DNA of 53,922 nt. Origin: Rickettsiales bacterium. Its GTDB lineage: Bacteria > Pseudomonadota > Alphaproteobacteria > Rickettsiales > CANDYO01. The notes beneath the pieces are model-generated. The model worked only from the letters and a program-made list of their open reading frames with translations. It did not search any database and was not told the DNA's origin. This document shows positions 1-9,633 of the stretch, one piece after another; positions within the stretch are counted from its first letter, which is position 1, and every line of letters starts with the position of its first letter. The stretch lies in the NCBI GenBank assembly GCA_025210695.1, contig JAOARE010000016.1:1-53922 (forward strand). The letters are read 5' to 3'. Both the position numbers and the translations under genes were made by a program.

Positions 1-835
<835 letters not shown>

Positions 836-988
836 TTTTAGCATATGCATCTAATAACTTTTATATGCAGAATTAAATCTACATAAACTCAGTTCATTAA
901 ATTGCGGTTGTTGTTATATTCACTATGTTATACATCTCTTCTACAAACCCAGCATTTCATTGTGATTTGCCATGTCTGTAGGCAAGTA

Positions 989-1017
989 TTTATATCTGCA
1001 TTCCCTCAGCATGTCAA
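989..1017 (-). promoter_or_regulatory. Consensus sigma-70 promoter for the 23S rRNA
   Basis: On the minus strand TTGACA (1017-1012), a 17-nt spacer and TATAAA (994-989) form a near-perfect housekeeping promoter. Transcription would start near 982 and give a leader of about 145 nt before mature 23S. It explains how a 23S gene without an upstream 16S gene is transcribed. Confidence 0.8.
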
Positions 1018-1279
1018 CAGCAAATTTTACTTTTTTTAGATTATTTTCAATTTATTTTTAATAAACACCTAAAACACTTAAAAAGCCTTGGTTTGATTAG
1101 ATTTTAAAGGACAAAAAAACTTAGCTATTTATACCCCACGTAAAAATAAAACCAAAAATACCACCTGAATTTTATAGAATTAAATGAAAGTTTATGATTT
1201 GAATTTAGATAACTTCTTAAGATTAACCACCATAAAGATGATAAATTTTCTATAAGTATTAGTTATTAATTATGGGTAC

Positions 1280-1301
1280 TAAGCTATATTTAAGCTATAT
1301 T
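1280..1301. repeat. Two tandem copies of an 11-base unit
   Basis: TAAGCTATATT occurs twice back to back just downstream of the phosphatase gene. Its function is unknown; it is probably a slippage duplication. Confidence 0.6.
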
Positions 1302-1340
1302 AAAGAACAAAAGTAATGAGATATTAAACCTTTAACTTTC

Positions 1341-1949
1341 TTATACTACGTTAGACTCTAGACACTCACCTAGAGAATAGTCATTATCTAAAGAACATTT
1401 ACCCACCAAATCTGTAATTTCCTCTGGATCAATTTCTACGTAAGCAGCATTCATTATATATTCATATTTGTCTAAAAAATATTTATTAGCCATTTTTATA
1501 GTATGACCATGAGACACCACTAGAGCTAAAGACCCCCTCTCCTGAAGATAAACACATAAAGCTTTAGCAACTCTCTCAACAAACATTTTTTCACTTTCTC
1601 CACCAGGAATAACTTCCGCATAATCAGCTAAATGAATATCCGCCCTGTGTCTATTAAGACTCTTCCCCTCATAAATACCATAATCCTTTTCTTGTAATTC
1701 CTTATCATAAGAAATTGTTTCTATACCTAAAAATTGATTCACAATTGCTGCCGTTTGGTTAGTTCGAGTCATTCCACTAACCACCATATAATCAAAATCA
1801 CCACCATATTGCTGAAATAACTTTTCTCCTGCTTCGAGGGCCTGATTATAACCTTTTTCTGTTATTTCAGGATCCGATCCTCTTCCACCAACTATAGCAT
1901 TAGCATTAAAATAACTTTGCGCATGTCTTAAAAGAACTAGTTTTGTCAT
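1341..1949 (-). CDS. Histidine phosphatase family protein (phosphoglycerate mutase-like fold)
   Basis: A 202-residue soluble protein of the histidine phosphatase (phosphoglycerate mutase-like) superfamily. The N-terminal catalytic motif reads LVLLRHAQS, with Ala where most members have Gly after the catalytic His. The second His motif is SHGHTIKMAN near residue 155. The true start is probably the ATG at 1949: it follows AAAGGAG at good spacing and puts the RH motif about 6 residues in, whereas an upstream in-frame ATG (1976) lacks such a site. The substrate cannot be told from sequence. The window has a separate cofactor-independent mutase (gpmI), so this is more likely a broad-specificity or regulatory phosphatase than the glycolytic mutase. 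It lies between the unlinked 23S gene and mtaB. Confidence 0.85.
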   Translation of the reverse strand: MTKLVLLRHAQSYFNANAIVGGRGSDPEITEKGYNQALEAGEKLFQQYGGDFDYMVVSGMTRTNQTAAIVNQFLGIETISYDKELQEKDYGIYEGKSLNRHRADIHLADYAEVIPGGESEKMFVERVAKALCVYLQERGSLALVVSHGHTIKMANKYFLDKYEYIMNAAYVEIDPEEITDLVGKCSLDNDYSLGECLESNVV

Positions 1950-1992
1950 AATATTCTCCTTTAAATTTTTTGTCATATAAATAATAAAATAA

Positions 1993-3228
1993 CTAAGCTA
2001 TAAGGAATTTTCCTTCATATCCTTTTATTTCCACTTCCAGCATTTCTCCTTCGGGGAATTTTTTAGGAAGTTTAACTTGAAGGAAGTTTTCAGATCTGGC
2101 AATGTTATCCTTCTCAACGATAACTTTAACTTTCTTACCAACATTATTTATAAGAAGTTTTTCTAATTCTTTATTACCTTCACTTCTTAGCTTCTCAGCT
2201 CTTTCTTTACGAATAGCTTTTGGTAATTGTGGCATTCTGGCAGCCGGAGTGTTAGCTCTTGCAGAATATGGGAACACATGAAGAAGCTGCAAACTGGCTT
2301 CTGAAATAAGATTAAAACTGTTTTGAAACATCTCCTCTGTTTCTGTTGGGAATCCAGCTATTATGTCTGCACCAAATACAGTATCCGGTCTTACCCCCTT
2401 TAACTTATGACAGAATTCTAGAACCTGTTCACGATTATGACGCCTCTTCATTCTCTTTAAAATCATATTATCGCCGGCTTGAAGACTAATGTGGGCATAA
2501 GGCATAACCCTAAGTTCATAAGCCATCAACTCAAACAATAATGGATCAATTTCAGCAACATCTAAAGAAGAAAGACGCAGCATTGGCAAATCTGGAACTA
2601 ATCTTAATAAGCGCTGAACTAAATCTCCTAATTTAGGAGTTCCTGGTAAATCTAAACCAAAGTCAGTTATATCAACTCCGGTTAGTACCACCTCTTTATA
2701 ACCATTGTCCACCAATTTTTTAATTTGATCAACTATAGCAGCTATAGTTACACTACGATTATTACCCCTTGCAAAAGGTATAGTACAAAATGTACAGCGA
2801 TGATTACAACCATTTTGAATCTGAACAAAACTACGAATTTTTCCTTCAAAGCTACTAACAATATGTCCAGCAGTTTCCTTGATAGACATTATATCATTAA
2901 CCAATATTTTTTCTGCCTCAGAAACATAATTCTTTTTATCAAGCTTCTCTTGATTACCAAGAATCTTATCAACTTCATTCATCTTAGAAAATTTTTCTGG
3001 ATTTAATTGAGCAGCACAACCAGTTACAATGATTTTTTTATTAGGATAATCTCTCTTTGCCCTACGAATAGCTTGAACAGCTTGCCTTTCAGCTTCTTGA
3101 GTCACCGCACAAGTATTAAAGACGATAACTTCTCCATCAAAAGACACATCCTTTAATTGCTCTTTTATTGCTTCACTTTCATATATATTCAATCTACAAC
3201 CAAATGTAGAAACCTCAACAGCGCTCAA
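1993..3228 (-). CDS. mtaB: tRNA t6A37 methylthiotransferase (MiaB/MtaB family)
   Basis: A radical-SAM methylthiotransferase predicted to convert t6A37 to ms2t6A37 in ANN-decoding tRNAs. The N-terminal UPF0004 domain carries three Cys for one 4Fe-4S cluster (C11, C40, C71, counted from the proposed start). The radical-SAM motif is C141-x3-C145-x2-C148. A C-terminal TRAM-like region of about 60 residues follows. No ATG is suitable. A TTG at 3228 preceded by AGGGG is the best start and overlaps dapF by 14 nt; a TTG at 3261 is also open. At 411 residues the length is typical. MtaB is preferred over MiaB because of the GCRLN and NTCAVT signatures, but this rests on pattern memory. Confidence 0.9.
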   Translation of the reverse strand: MSAVEVSTFGCRLNIYESEAIKEQLKDVSFDGEVIVFNTCAVTQEAERQAVQAIRRAKRDYPNKKIIVTGCAAQLNPEKFSKMNEVDKILGNQEKLDKKNYVSEAEKILVNDIMSIKETAGHIVSSFEGKIRSFVQIQNGCNHRCTFCTIPFARGNNRSVTIAAIVDQIKKLVDNGYKEVVLTGVDITDFGLDLPGTPKLGDLVQRLLRLVPDLPMLRLSSLDVAEIDPLLFELMAYELRVMPYAHISLQAGDNMILKRMKRRHNREQVLEFCHKLKGVRPDTVFGADIIAGFPTETEEMFQNSFNLISEASLQLLHVFPYSARANTPAARMPQLPKAIRKERAEKLRSEGNKELEKLLINNVGKKVKVIVEKDNIARSENFLQVKLPKKFPEGEMLEVEIKGYEGKFLIA

Positions 3229-3982
3229 AACTACCCCTGTAACTAATCTCTGCAGTTCCAATCAATAACACATCTTCATTTTCAATAGTTACGATAACTT
3301 CTCCACCCGACTGCTTTACAACTAACTTAGCGTTTACTAAATCCTTACTGTAAAGACAATAAAAACTTGCACAAGCACCACTACCACAAGCTAACGTTGC
3401 GCCCACTCCTCTCTCCCAAGTACGCAGTTTTATCGAATCTTTATCGATTATTTCTACAAAATCAACATTTACTTTATTAGGAAATCTTGGATCATTCTCA
3501 ATTAATGGACCATATTTTAAAATATCTAAATCATCTAAGCTTTCCGCGCTCACTACCACATGAGGATTACCTATTTCCACAAATGTTCCAGATAAATTAG
3601 AAAACTGAACATCTTTAGGAGCAAGTTCTGCCTTCCCCATATTAATAGATATTAAATCACCATCATATTTTGCTGACAAAACCCTATCACTAGTAGCTAG
3701 TGTAACACTCTCTTTATTAGATTCTTCAAGAATTAATCTTGCTACACAACGACTACCATTTCCGCAAGCAGAAACCTCTCCACCATCATTATTAAAAATT
3801 TTAATAGCAACATCAGCAATCTCAGAGTTTTCTATAAGTAATAATTGATCAAAACCTATTGATTGTTTGTAATTTGCTAATTTAACAATCTGATTTTTTT
3901 TAAGAAATACATCTTGATTACGAGTGTCAATAATTAGAAAATCATTACCGCAACCATGCATTTTTATAAAATTGATAGTCAT
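3215..3982 (-). CDS. dapF: Diaminopimelate epimerase
   Basis: Interconverts LL- and meso-diaminopimelate, supplying the peptidoglycan cross-linking residue and the lysine pathway. The two catalytic cysteines are visible as C73 in ACGNGSRC and C199 in ACGSGAC, with the N-terminal MHGCGNDF motif. At 255 residues it is slightly shorter than most family members (about 270-280). The start is the ATG at 3982, 11 nt after the stop of the lipoprotein gene, and the 3' end overlaps mtaB. The cell therefore probably makes DAP-type peptidoglycan. Confidence 0.97.
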   Translation of the reverse strand: MTINFIKMHGCGNDFLIIDTRNQDVFLKKNQIVKLANYKQSIGFDQLLLIENSEIADVAIKIFNNDGGEVSACGNGSRCVARLILEESNKESVTLATSDRVLSAKYDGDLISINMGKAELAPKDVQFSNLSGTFVEIGNPHVVVSAESLDDLDILKYGPLIENDPRFPNKVNVDFVEIIDKDSIKLRTWERGVGATLACGSGACASFYCLYSKDLVNAKLVVKQSGGEVIVTIENEDVLLIGTAEISYRGSFERC

Positions 3983-3993
3983 ATTTTTAAGAA

Positions 3994-5121
3994 TTATTCC
4001 ACTGGTTTAAATGATCTGTTGCGTATTTCCGCCACAGAAAGATCATAAAAACTTAAACCATTTGAGTTAAAGATTACATCAGAATATTTATCATAAACCT
4101 GATTATTGTCAATTATACTTTGTTTATTCAAAGGCAATTGATCACGATGCATGTTAACAATCATTATTAGAGTATTATATGTAATAAAGTCTATATTACT
4201 TACTGCTGAATTAAAAACCCTAGAGAAATTATCATAAAACTGCTCTTCAGCTAGATCTTTTCTTAAGACAAAAGCGCCATTTAAAGAAGAAAAACCTAAT
4301 ACCTTAGGATCATCCCAAGCTTGCAACCCCATTAAAGTAACTTGATCAAGCTTGTGTTCGGCTAAAGAATCATTTAATAAACTTAAGTTACTTCCTCCTT
4401 GGGGCATAAAAATTGCCTGAGTTGCATTATTATCTACCGAAGATACAACTTGGTTAATAATCTGTTCTGAATTATTTGAATTATACCAATTCACAGTATA
4501 AGAAATATTATTTTTATTAGCCACAATGTTTCCCACTGCATCTTCAACTAACCTGCCAAATTTATCATTAGACAATAAAAGATGGAAATGCTCAACCCCA
4601 CGGCTTATAGCATAATTTGTCATTGTAACCGCTTGACTATCAGGAGAAATACCCATAATTAACACTGAATCAGACTTAATACTGGAATCATTAGACAAGC
4701 TCAAAACAGTGATTCCCCTATCTCTAATTAAAGCAGCCATTTTCTGGGTTGCCGCCCCATATAATGGCCCAATAACCACATCTATCTTCTGCTCGGTTAA
4801 CTTATCTAACAAAACTTTAGAAGAATTGTCTAATAAACCTGAATCAAGTATAACTAAGTTAACATCTGTGCGATTGGAATACATCATAGCAAGTTGAGCA
4901 GACTTAACTAAAGATTCACCAATATTTTCTTTTTCTTTATTAAGAGGGACAAGCAAAGCTATATTGAGCGCTTTCTCATTTGACATAGAGTCAACAACCT
5001 TAAGATCTTTTTTAGATATGCTACCCCCTGGAATAACATTGCCATTAGACTGATCTGAATATAAACTACTGCAAGAAGTTAGAAAAAAAAGTGAAAATAA
5101 AAATATTACTAAACGTGACAT
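3994..5121 (-). CDS. LpoA-like lipoprotein (penicillin-binding protein activator, periplasmic-binding fold)
   Basis: A 375-residue lipoprotein. The signal peptide ends in the lipobox LTSC with C17 as the lipidated residue. The rest has the type 1 periplasmic-binding-protein pattern, including a core near LNIALLVPL, IDVVIGPLYG and a central VEHFHLLL stretch. In Enterobacteria the outer-membrane activator of PBP1a, LpoA (YraM), has this fold and is adjacent to rsmI (yraL). Here the gene is divergent from rsmI with a 47-nt gap, which supports the assignment. An amino-acid-binding role remains possible. It is the first gene of the lipoprotein-dapF-mtaB run. Confidence 0.75.
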   Translation of the reverse strand: MSRLVIFLFSLFFLTSCSSLYSDQSNGNVIPGGSISKKDLKVVDSMSNEKALNIALLVPLNKEKENIGESLVKSAQLAMMYSNRTDVNLVILDSGLLDNSSKVLLDKLTEQKIDVVIGPLYGAATQKMAALIRDRGITVLSLSNDSSIKSDSVLIMGISPDSQAVTMTNYAISRGVEHFHLLLSNDKFGRLVEDAVGNIVANKNNISYTVNWYNSNNSEQIINQVVSSVDNNATQAIFMPQGGSNLSLLNDSLAEHKLDQVTLMGLQAWDDPKVLGFSSLNGAFVLRKDLAEEQFYDNFSRVFNSAVSNIDFITYNTLIMIVNMHRDQLPLNKQSIIDNNQVYDKYSDVIFNSNGLSFYDLSVAEIRNRSFKPVE

Positions 5122-5155
5122 ATCATTTTAAATTTATAAGTTAACACCTCAGGAT

Positions 5156-5161
5156 TATAAT
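5156..5161 (+). promoter_or_regulatory. Possible -10 element very close to the rsmI start
   Basis: A perfect TATAAT ends 7 nt before the rsmI ATG. No good -35 is visible at 16-18 nt and no Shine-Dalgarno sequence precedes the ATG. If used, the transcript would be leaderless or nearly so. Confidence 0.35.
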
Positions 5162-5168
5162 AGAATTT

Positions 5169-6005
5169 ATGACAAATAGAAACGGAAAATTATTCATTAT
5201 CGCAACCCCAATAGGAAATTTGTTGGATATAACTTTAAGAGCATTGGAAGTTTTAAAATCTGTAGACCTTATTTTATGCGAAGATACTAGAGTCACTAAC
5301 GCTCTATTACGCCATCACTTAATTAACAAACCTTTAACTGTCTACAATGACCATAGCAATGAATCCACAAGAGAGAAAATTATCAATAAACTTAAATCAG
5401 GACAAAACTTAGCCTTAGTATCTGATGCCGGAACCCCTCTAATTTCAGACCCTGGATATAAATTAGTACAAGAAATACGCTCACAAAACTTAGCAATAGA
5501 AACTTTACCTGGAGCATGTTCTGTTATATCTGCTTTAACTTTATCAGGTCTGCCATCAGACCGCTTCATGTTTATAGGATTCTTACCTCATAAAAACTCC
5601 GCTAAAGAAAAAATATTCTCAGAGCTAAACTCAATTCAAACTACTCTAATTTGTTTTGAATCAGCCAATCGTTTATTAGAAACACTAAAGTTGATGGAGC
5701 AATATTTTATAGGACGTTCTATTGTAATAGCACGAGAGATCACTAAATTATACGAAGAGACTATTGGAAATAACGCTAGGGAAATAACTCAATATTATCA
5801 AGAGAATCCAAATAAATTGAGAGGAGAAATAGTAATGATGATTTCCCCACCAGATGAGAACAGCGAAAATTCCGAAGAGAATACACTTAAGCAATTAAAC
5901 ACGCTAATGAAAGAAATGTCCTTGCGCGACGCAGTGGAAATTGTTGCAAACCAATCTCAACTACGCAAGAAAGAAATATATAAGCTTGCTCTAACTTTAA
6001 AGTAG
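5169..6005 (+). CDS. rsmI: 16S rRNA (cytidine-1402-2'-O)-methyltransferase
   Basis: A SAM-dependent ribose methyltransferase acting on C1402 in the 30S decoding centre. It is a tetrapyrrole-methylase-fold protein with the N-terminal signature IATPIGNLLDITLRAL, the motif CEDTRVT, the GTPLISDPG loop and LPGACSVISAL followed by GLPSDRFMFIGFLP. The 278-residue length is normal for the family. It is divergent from the LpoA-like lipoprotein, a neighbourhood also seen in Enterobacteria. No strong ribosome-binding site precedes the ATG. Confidence 0.96.
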   Translation: MTNRNGKLFIIATPIGNLLDITLRALEVLKSVDLILCEDTRVTNALLRHHLINKPLTVYNDHSNESTREKIINKLKSGQNLALVSDAGTPLISDPGYKLVQEIRSQNLAIETLPGACSVISALTLSGLPSDRFMFIGFLPHKNSAKEKIFSELNSIQTTLICFESANRLLETLKLMEQYFIGRSIVIAREITKLYEETIGNNAREITQYYQENPNKLRGEIVMMISPPDENSENSEENTLKQLNTLMKEMSLRDAVEIVANQSQLRKKEIYKLALTLK

Positions 6006-6080
6006 AAAAATTAACTTGTTATTCAATCTTGTCGCATATATTCTATAATATATCAGTAACAACTTTAAAGGATATGAATA

Positions 6081-7097
6081 ATGTGGCCATTTGATAAATT
6101 TTTCAAAAATAATCCAACAACAGAAAATAGTGAATCGCAACAATCAACCTGGTCGCTCTCATCAATAAAGAAACTCTTTAAAAGAGAAGCAAAACAATCA
6201 ACATCTTTTTTCTCATCGCCATTTAAATGGTTTCAAAATAGAAAGGTAAACACGGCACTAAAAACCTTAAGAGATATCATTGAAAATAATCAAGGATTTG
6301 CAACCGGAAAAGAAAAAGAAATTAAATCAGCGATGCTAACTTTAAGAAAATACCCGGATATATTAAAAGAAAAAGGTATGGGATATCTAGAACCATTTGT
6401 AAATAGCGATTTTAAAAGCGGCAGTCTAGCAATATCCATCGCAAAAGAAATCTCCCAAAACACAGCTGAGGAATTAATTAGAACTGAAAATTTCACTCCA
6501 CTAGGTATTGAAAGCCTTAGTGTTCCAAATACAACAGCCAATAGTATAAATATAATGTATAAAGGAGATACTGGCGCAGAACAGAGATGTTTTGATGGAA
6601 CTAAAGCGTTTTTTATTAATAAAGGCATGAATGAAGAATCAGCTACAAAAATATCAAAAAACATCCAACAGAATTATCCATTATTATTAGGCATTACAAG
6701 TTTAAATAATATCGAACAAAAGAATGCAGCTTCAACTATAGTTTCACAGAGGGAAGGATTTGATCTAAAAAAGTATCGAGATGAAGTTAATTTTGTAAAA
6801 ACAACACAAACAACTTTAAATGATATAGCAAAAGCAAATGATAAAGAAAACCTATCACCGCTTATGAATAAATTATCAGAACTAAATCAACAAGCTCATA
6901 AAATTAGAGAATACTATGCCCAAATACCACAAGATCCCAAAAATCCTAATAGCACAAAAATTCTAGAAGGAGAAGAGAAAGTAAGGGAAACCGCCTCCAA
7001 CAAAGATGTAACAGTAAGGCGCCCCTCCATTTCAGATTCTCCAGAACGCCCTACGCCGAATTTAAGAAGAAATAGTAAACAGTCCTTAGGACGCTAA
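6081..7097 (+). CDS. Unrecognised 338-residue protein with basic Arg/Ser-rich tail
   Basis: I do not recognise this family. It is hydrophilic with no signal peptide or membrane segment. The N-terminus is aromatic and basic, starting MWPFDKFFKN, with a related WFQNRK stretch near residue 50. The middle is predicted helical. The last 35 residues are disordered and basic, with RRPS and LRRNSKQSLGR. AAAGGA precedes the ATG by 9 nt and a TATAAT lies at 6044-6049. The 3' end overlaps the convergent DUF1467 gene by 4 nt. The tail resembles those of the proteins at 25047 and 7492, which suggests secreted effectors (inference). Confidence 0.75.
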   Translation: MWPFDKFFKNNPTTENSESQQSTWSLSSIKKLFKREAKQSTSFFSSPFKWFQNRKVNTALKTLRDIIENNQGFATGKEKEIKSAMLTLRKYPDILKEKGMGYLEPFVNSDFKSGSLAISIAKEISQNTAEELIRTENFTPLGIESLSVPNTTANSINIMYKGDTGAEQRCFDGTKAFFINKGMNEESATKISKNIQQNYPLLLGITSLNNIEQKNAASTIVSQREGFDLKKYRDEVNFVKTTQTTLNDIAKANDKENLSPLMNKLSELNQQAHKIREYYAQIPQDPKNPNSTKILEGEEKVRETASNKDVTVRRPSISDSPERPTPNLRRNSKQSLGR

Positions 7098-7360
7098 TCC
7101 GATCCCGCAGAAAGCCACTGTACATATTGGTCGATAAAACTTGATAAATGACCTTGCTCAATTATAGACACCAGCTTTATAGTTATGGGGATGGTAATTA
7201 TGGTGGTTATAGCAACCTTTAAACCTATATTAGGCTTTCTTGGGGCGCCGGAATCATGCCCAAGTTTTGTAGGAGCAATGGTTTTAATACCAAATGGCAG
7301 AGCCATATAAAAAATTATCCACCATAAACAAGTAAAAACAACAATATATGAAATTAACAT
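7094..7360 (-). CDS. DUF1467 family small membrane protein
   Basis: An 88-residue protein with two hydrophobic segments (about residues 1-22 and 50-68). The family hallmark ALPFGIK follows the first helix, and a loop with Gly, Ala and Pro (DSGAPRKPNIGLK) comes before the second. DUF1467 proteins are small alphaproteobacterial inner-membrane proteins of unknown function. The start is placed at the ATG at 7360, 5 codons inside the longest frame, because GGAGGAAAG immediately precedes it. It is transcribed toward the unknown gene at 6081 and overlaps its end. Confidence 0.75.
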   Translation of the reverse strand: MLISYIVVFTCLWWIIFYMALPFGIKTIAPTKLGHDSGAPRKPNIGLKVAITTIITIPITIKLVSIIEQGHLSSFIDQYVQWLSAGSD

Positions 7361-7424
7361 CTTTCCTCCATACAATATATATTCAAAGAAAATATATCAA
7401 ATGCCGAACATAAGAAAGATTTAT

Positions 7425-7453
7425 TTGCTGTTATTTAAATAACATCATATAAT
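7425..7453 (+). promoter_or_regulatory. Candidate promoter of the lipase gene
   Basis: TTGCTG (7425-7430), a 17-nt spacer and a perfect TATAAT (7448-7453). The spacer begins with the 12-nt palindrome TTATTTAAATAA (7431-7442), a possible operator. The -35 matches only at TTG. Confidence 0.4.
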
Positions 7454-7491
7454 TATAAGTAATCATAATAATCTTCTAGGATAAATCAAAC

Positions 7492-8469
7492 ATGCCAATC
7501 ACCGTTGATCACATTAAGTCCAACATGCTTGGCGTTGCTTTATCAAGAACAATAGAAGGAAAAAAAGAGAAAGATAAAAGAAAAGATTATACTTTATGCA
7601 GAAAAGAATTAGAAGAGCAATTACAAAGAGAAGAAGACGAACTCATTAATGTTACGCCATTTTATAAAAATGGAGATGAAAACAATATAGCTGGATATGT
7701 AATAGAAACGAATAATAAAACTATGGTCTGCTACCATGGCACTAGGTTTAGAGAAGCCTTATCAGGTCATGGAAAACAAGAAGTAAAAAATGATTTAAAT
7801 AGTAGATTAACTAATATGAAATTTGGAGACGAGAAACACCTTATACATGAGGGGTTCAAGAAAGAATATGAATCATCAAAAGATAGCCTCTATAAAATTC
7901 TTAATAGCAGAGACAATAAAAATAAACCTGTAGATTTTACTGGACATAGCCTTGGAGGGGCCGTGGCTGGAATAGCAACTTTAGATGCTGCCACTAACCA
8001 TTCAGAAGTAAAAATTGGAAATATAGTAAATTTCGGTTGCCCAAGGTTCTTTTCTCCAAAAGCTGCTAAATTATATAAAGCTATTGGATTAAGTGATAAA
8101 ACCCTAAGAATAAAACAAACCTTAGATCCTGTACCAAGAGTTCCTCCAAAGTCCATCTTCCAGCATGTTGGTAATAGCATAAAGCTCGATGCCCCTTCTC
8201 TTTCACTAATTCACGGAAGTGGTATATATAAAAAAATTGCAGATAATTTAACAGATCAAGACCTAGCAAAACAAAAACCTTCAAAAGACTATAATTCTTT
8301 CGTAGTCTATAAATATATAGTAAACAAACTAGACAAAAACACATTCCTTAAAGCAATGGATAAAGCCTTTACAATACGTAAAAACCTTAACGAAATGCGC
8401 AAAAAGTTTTATGGTTATAACACTCCCAACAATAAATCCAGAACTAAATTTTCTTCTTTAACTCGTTAG
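7492..8469 (+). CDS. Class 3 lipase-like alpha/beta hydrolase
   Basis: A 325-residue predicted lipase or phospholipase of the class 3 (fungal lipase-like) family. The nucleophile elbow is GHSLGG with Ser153, inside DFTGHSLGGAVAGIA. Downstream come NFGCPRFFS, an Asp in LDPVPRVPP (D212) and a His in LIHGSG (H241), consistent with a Ser-Asp-His triad. YHGTR near residue 82 fits the oxyanion loop. There is no signal peptide, and the first 60 residues are highly charged. The C-terminus is basic (KSRTKFSSLTR). In an intracellular bacterium a signal-less lipase with such a tail could be a secreted host-membrane-active effector, but this is inference. Confidence 0.85.
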   Translation: MPITVDHIKSNMLGVALSRTIEGKKEKDKRKDYTLCRKELEEQLQREEDELINVTPFYKNGDENNIAGYVIETNNKTMVCYHGTRFREALSGHGKQEVKNDLNSRLTNMKFGDEKHLIHEGFKKEYESSKDSLYKILNSRDNKNKPVDFTGHSLGGAVAGIATLDAATNHSEVKIGNIVNFGCPRFFSPKAAKLYKAIGLSDKTLRIKQTLDPVPRVPPKSIFQHVGNSIKLDAPSLSLIHGSGIYKKIADNLTDQDLAKQKPSKDYNSFVVYKYIVNKLDKNTFLKAMDKAFTIRKNLNEMRKKFYGYNTPNNKSRTKFSSLTR

Positions 8470-8554
8470 GTGGTTTTGATTGCTTTTATTTAAAATTGGA
8501 AATAAGTTACAATACTGATATAAAAACATTTTAAAATATAAAGGAGAAGAAAAG

Positions 8555-8800
8555 ATGGTTGGATATCCCTCACTAGACGTTATTCCTAAAGGAGTTTTAC
8601 TAGCATATATTCCAGTGGGCCTAGCAATGAACGGAGCTTTCTTGGGAGCAACTCTCGCAAGCACAAAACTAGGTTACGACTATATATTTGAAGCAGAATC
8701 TAATCCAGAAGAAGATATACTTTCATATATGGTTGCTGGTGCTGGCATCTCTATAACAACATGCGCCATTGGAAACTCATTATTTGATTATACTATATAG
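8555..8800 (+). CDS. Small two-helix membrane protein, unknown
   Basis: An 81-residue protein preceded by a strong AAAGGAGAAG site 5 nt before the ATG. It has two Gly/Ala-rich hydrophobic segments (about residues 13-35 and 58-77) separated by an acidic loop (AESNPEEDIL). I do not recognise a family. The Gly/Ala-rich helices recall small pore or holin-like proteins, but nothing proves that. It follows the lipase gene by 85 nt and converges on the glycosylase gene. Confidence 0.65.
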   Translation: MVGYPSLDVIPKGVLLAYIPVGLAMNGAFLGATLASTKLGYDYIFEAESNPEEDILSYMVAGAGISITTCAIGNSLFDYTI

Positions 8801-8820
8801 ACAAATATTACACAGATTTA

Positions 8821-9579
8821 TTATTCATTAACCAAAAAAATCTTTTTAATCTTCAATAAATCATACCACACTGTTTTTTTCTGCAGTGGCTGACGCAGCA
8901 AATAAGATGGATGAAATATAACTGCCACAGGAATTGGCCTTAAAAGATATTGATTCTGATATTGATAAAATTTTGATCTAAGTCTAGAAATTGTTTCAGT
9001 GCTATTTAACAATGCACTAGCAGAAGTGGATCCCACTAATAAAATTAATTTTGGTTTTATTAGTGCAATATGCTTTTCTACAAAAGGCAAACAAACTGAA
9101 TTTTCCTCAGGAGTAGGTTTGCGGTTTCCTGGAGGGCGCCAAAAAACACTGTTAGTAATATAAAGATTTTTCTCTCTAGTTAATTCTATTGAAGCTAATA
9201 CCTGATCTAAAAGTTTACCACTTGCCCCACAAAAAGGTACCCCCGTTTCATCTTCATTAGCTCCAGGAGCCTCACCTATAGCCATTACATCAGCATTAAC
9301 ATTCCCATCTGAAAACACTAAATTAGTAGCTGTTTTTTTGATAGACAGTCCTTCAAAACTTTCAAGAGCTGATCTTAGCTCTTCCACAGTCTGACATTTA
9401 TCGGCCATCTCTCTAGCTTGTATAGATAAATCACTATGAGCAAACACCACAGACTCTTCTTTTAGAGAAGTTACTTCGCTTTTTTTAAGCTTTTTCTTTA
9501 AGTTTCCAGGCTTCTCCACTATAATTTCACTAACACCCATTTGTTGATACCACTTAAGCAGACCTTTTATTTCTTCCAT
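8821..9579 (-). CDS. Uracil-DNA glycosylase, family 4-like
   Basis: A base-excision-repair enzyme removing uracil from DNA. Motif 1 is GEAPGANEDETGVPFCGASG, the middle motif is LYITNSVFWRPPGNRKPT and the C-terminal motif is IFHPSYLLRQ. Classical family 4 enzymes carry two Cys (C-x2-C) before the VFxxGN motif to help hold a 4Fe-4S cluster. Here that position reads FEGLSIKKTATNLVFSDGN, without Cys, so cluster binding is doubtful. The start is taken at the ATG at 9579, which gives the usual helical N-terminus and avoids overlap with rluD; a longer frame reaches 9657. The product is 252 residues. Confidence 0.88.
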   Translation of the reverse strand: MEEIKGLLKWYQQMGVSEIIVEKPGNLKKKLKKSEVTSLKEESVVFAHSDLSIQAREMADKCQTVEELRSALESFEGLSIKKTATNLVFSDGNVNADVMAIGEAPGANEDETGVPFCGASGKLLDQVLASIELTREKNLYITNSVFWRPPGNRKPTPEENSVCLPFVEKHIALIKPKLILLVGSTSASALLNSTETISRLRSKFYQYQNQYLLRPIPVAVIFHPSYLLRQPLQKKTVWYDLLKIKKIFLVNE

Positions 9580-9633
9580 TTTAATAGTAATCACTGTATA
9601 TATTAGATTCAAGAATATATTATTTATAGTTAT

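Larger units (their letters stand above)
836..1340. other. 23S leader and long AT-rich intergenic region
   Basis: About 500 bases without a convincing gene. It holds the 23S leader (836-982), the promoter at 989-1017 and AT-rich sequence up to the stop codon of the phosphatase gene. I see no tRNA, no 16S sequence and no ORF with a ribosome-binding site. A short tandem duplication lies at 1280-1301. Confidence 0.7.

Noticed and set aside
1341..1949. Glycolytic cofactor-dependent phosphoglycerate mutase
   Set aside because: The protein is short, has RHA instead of RHG and lacks the long GpmA insertions; gpmI supplies the glycolytic activity.
2725..3006. 93-codon plus-strand ORF
   Set aside because: It lies entirely within mtaB on the opposite strand, has no ribosome-binding site and gives low-complexity protein.
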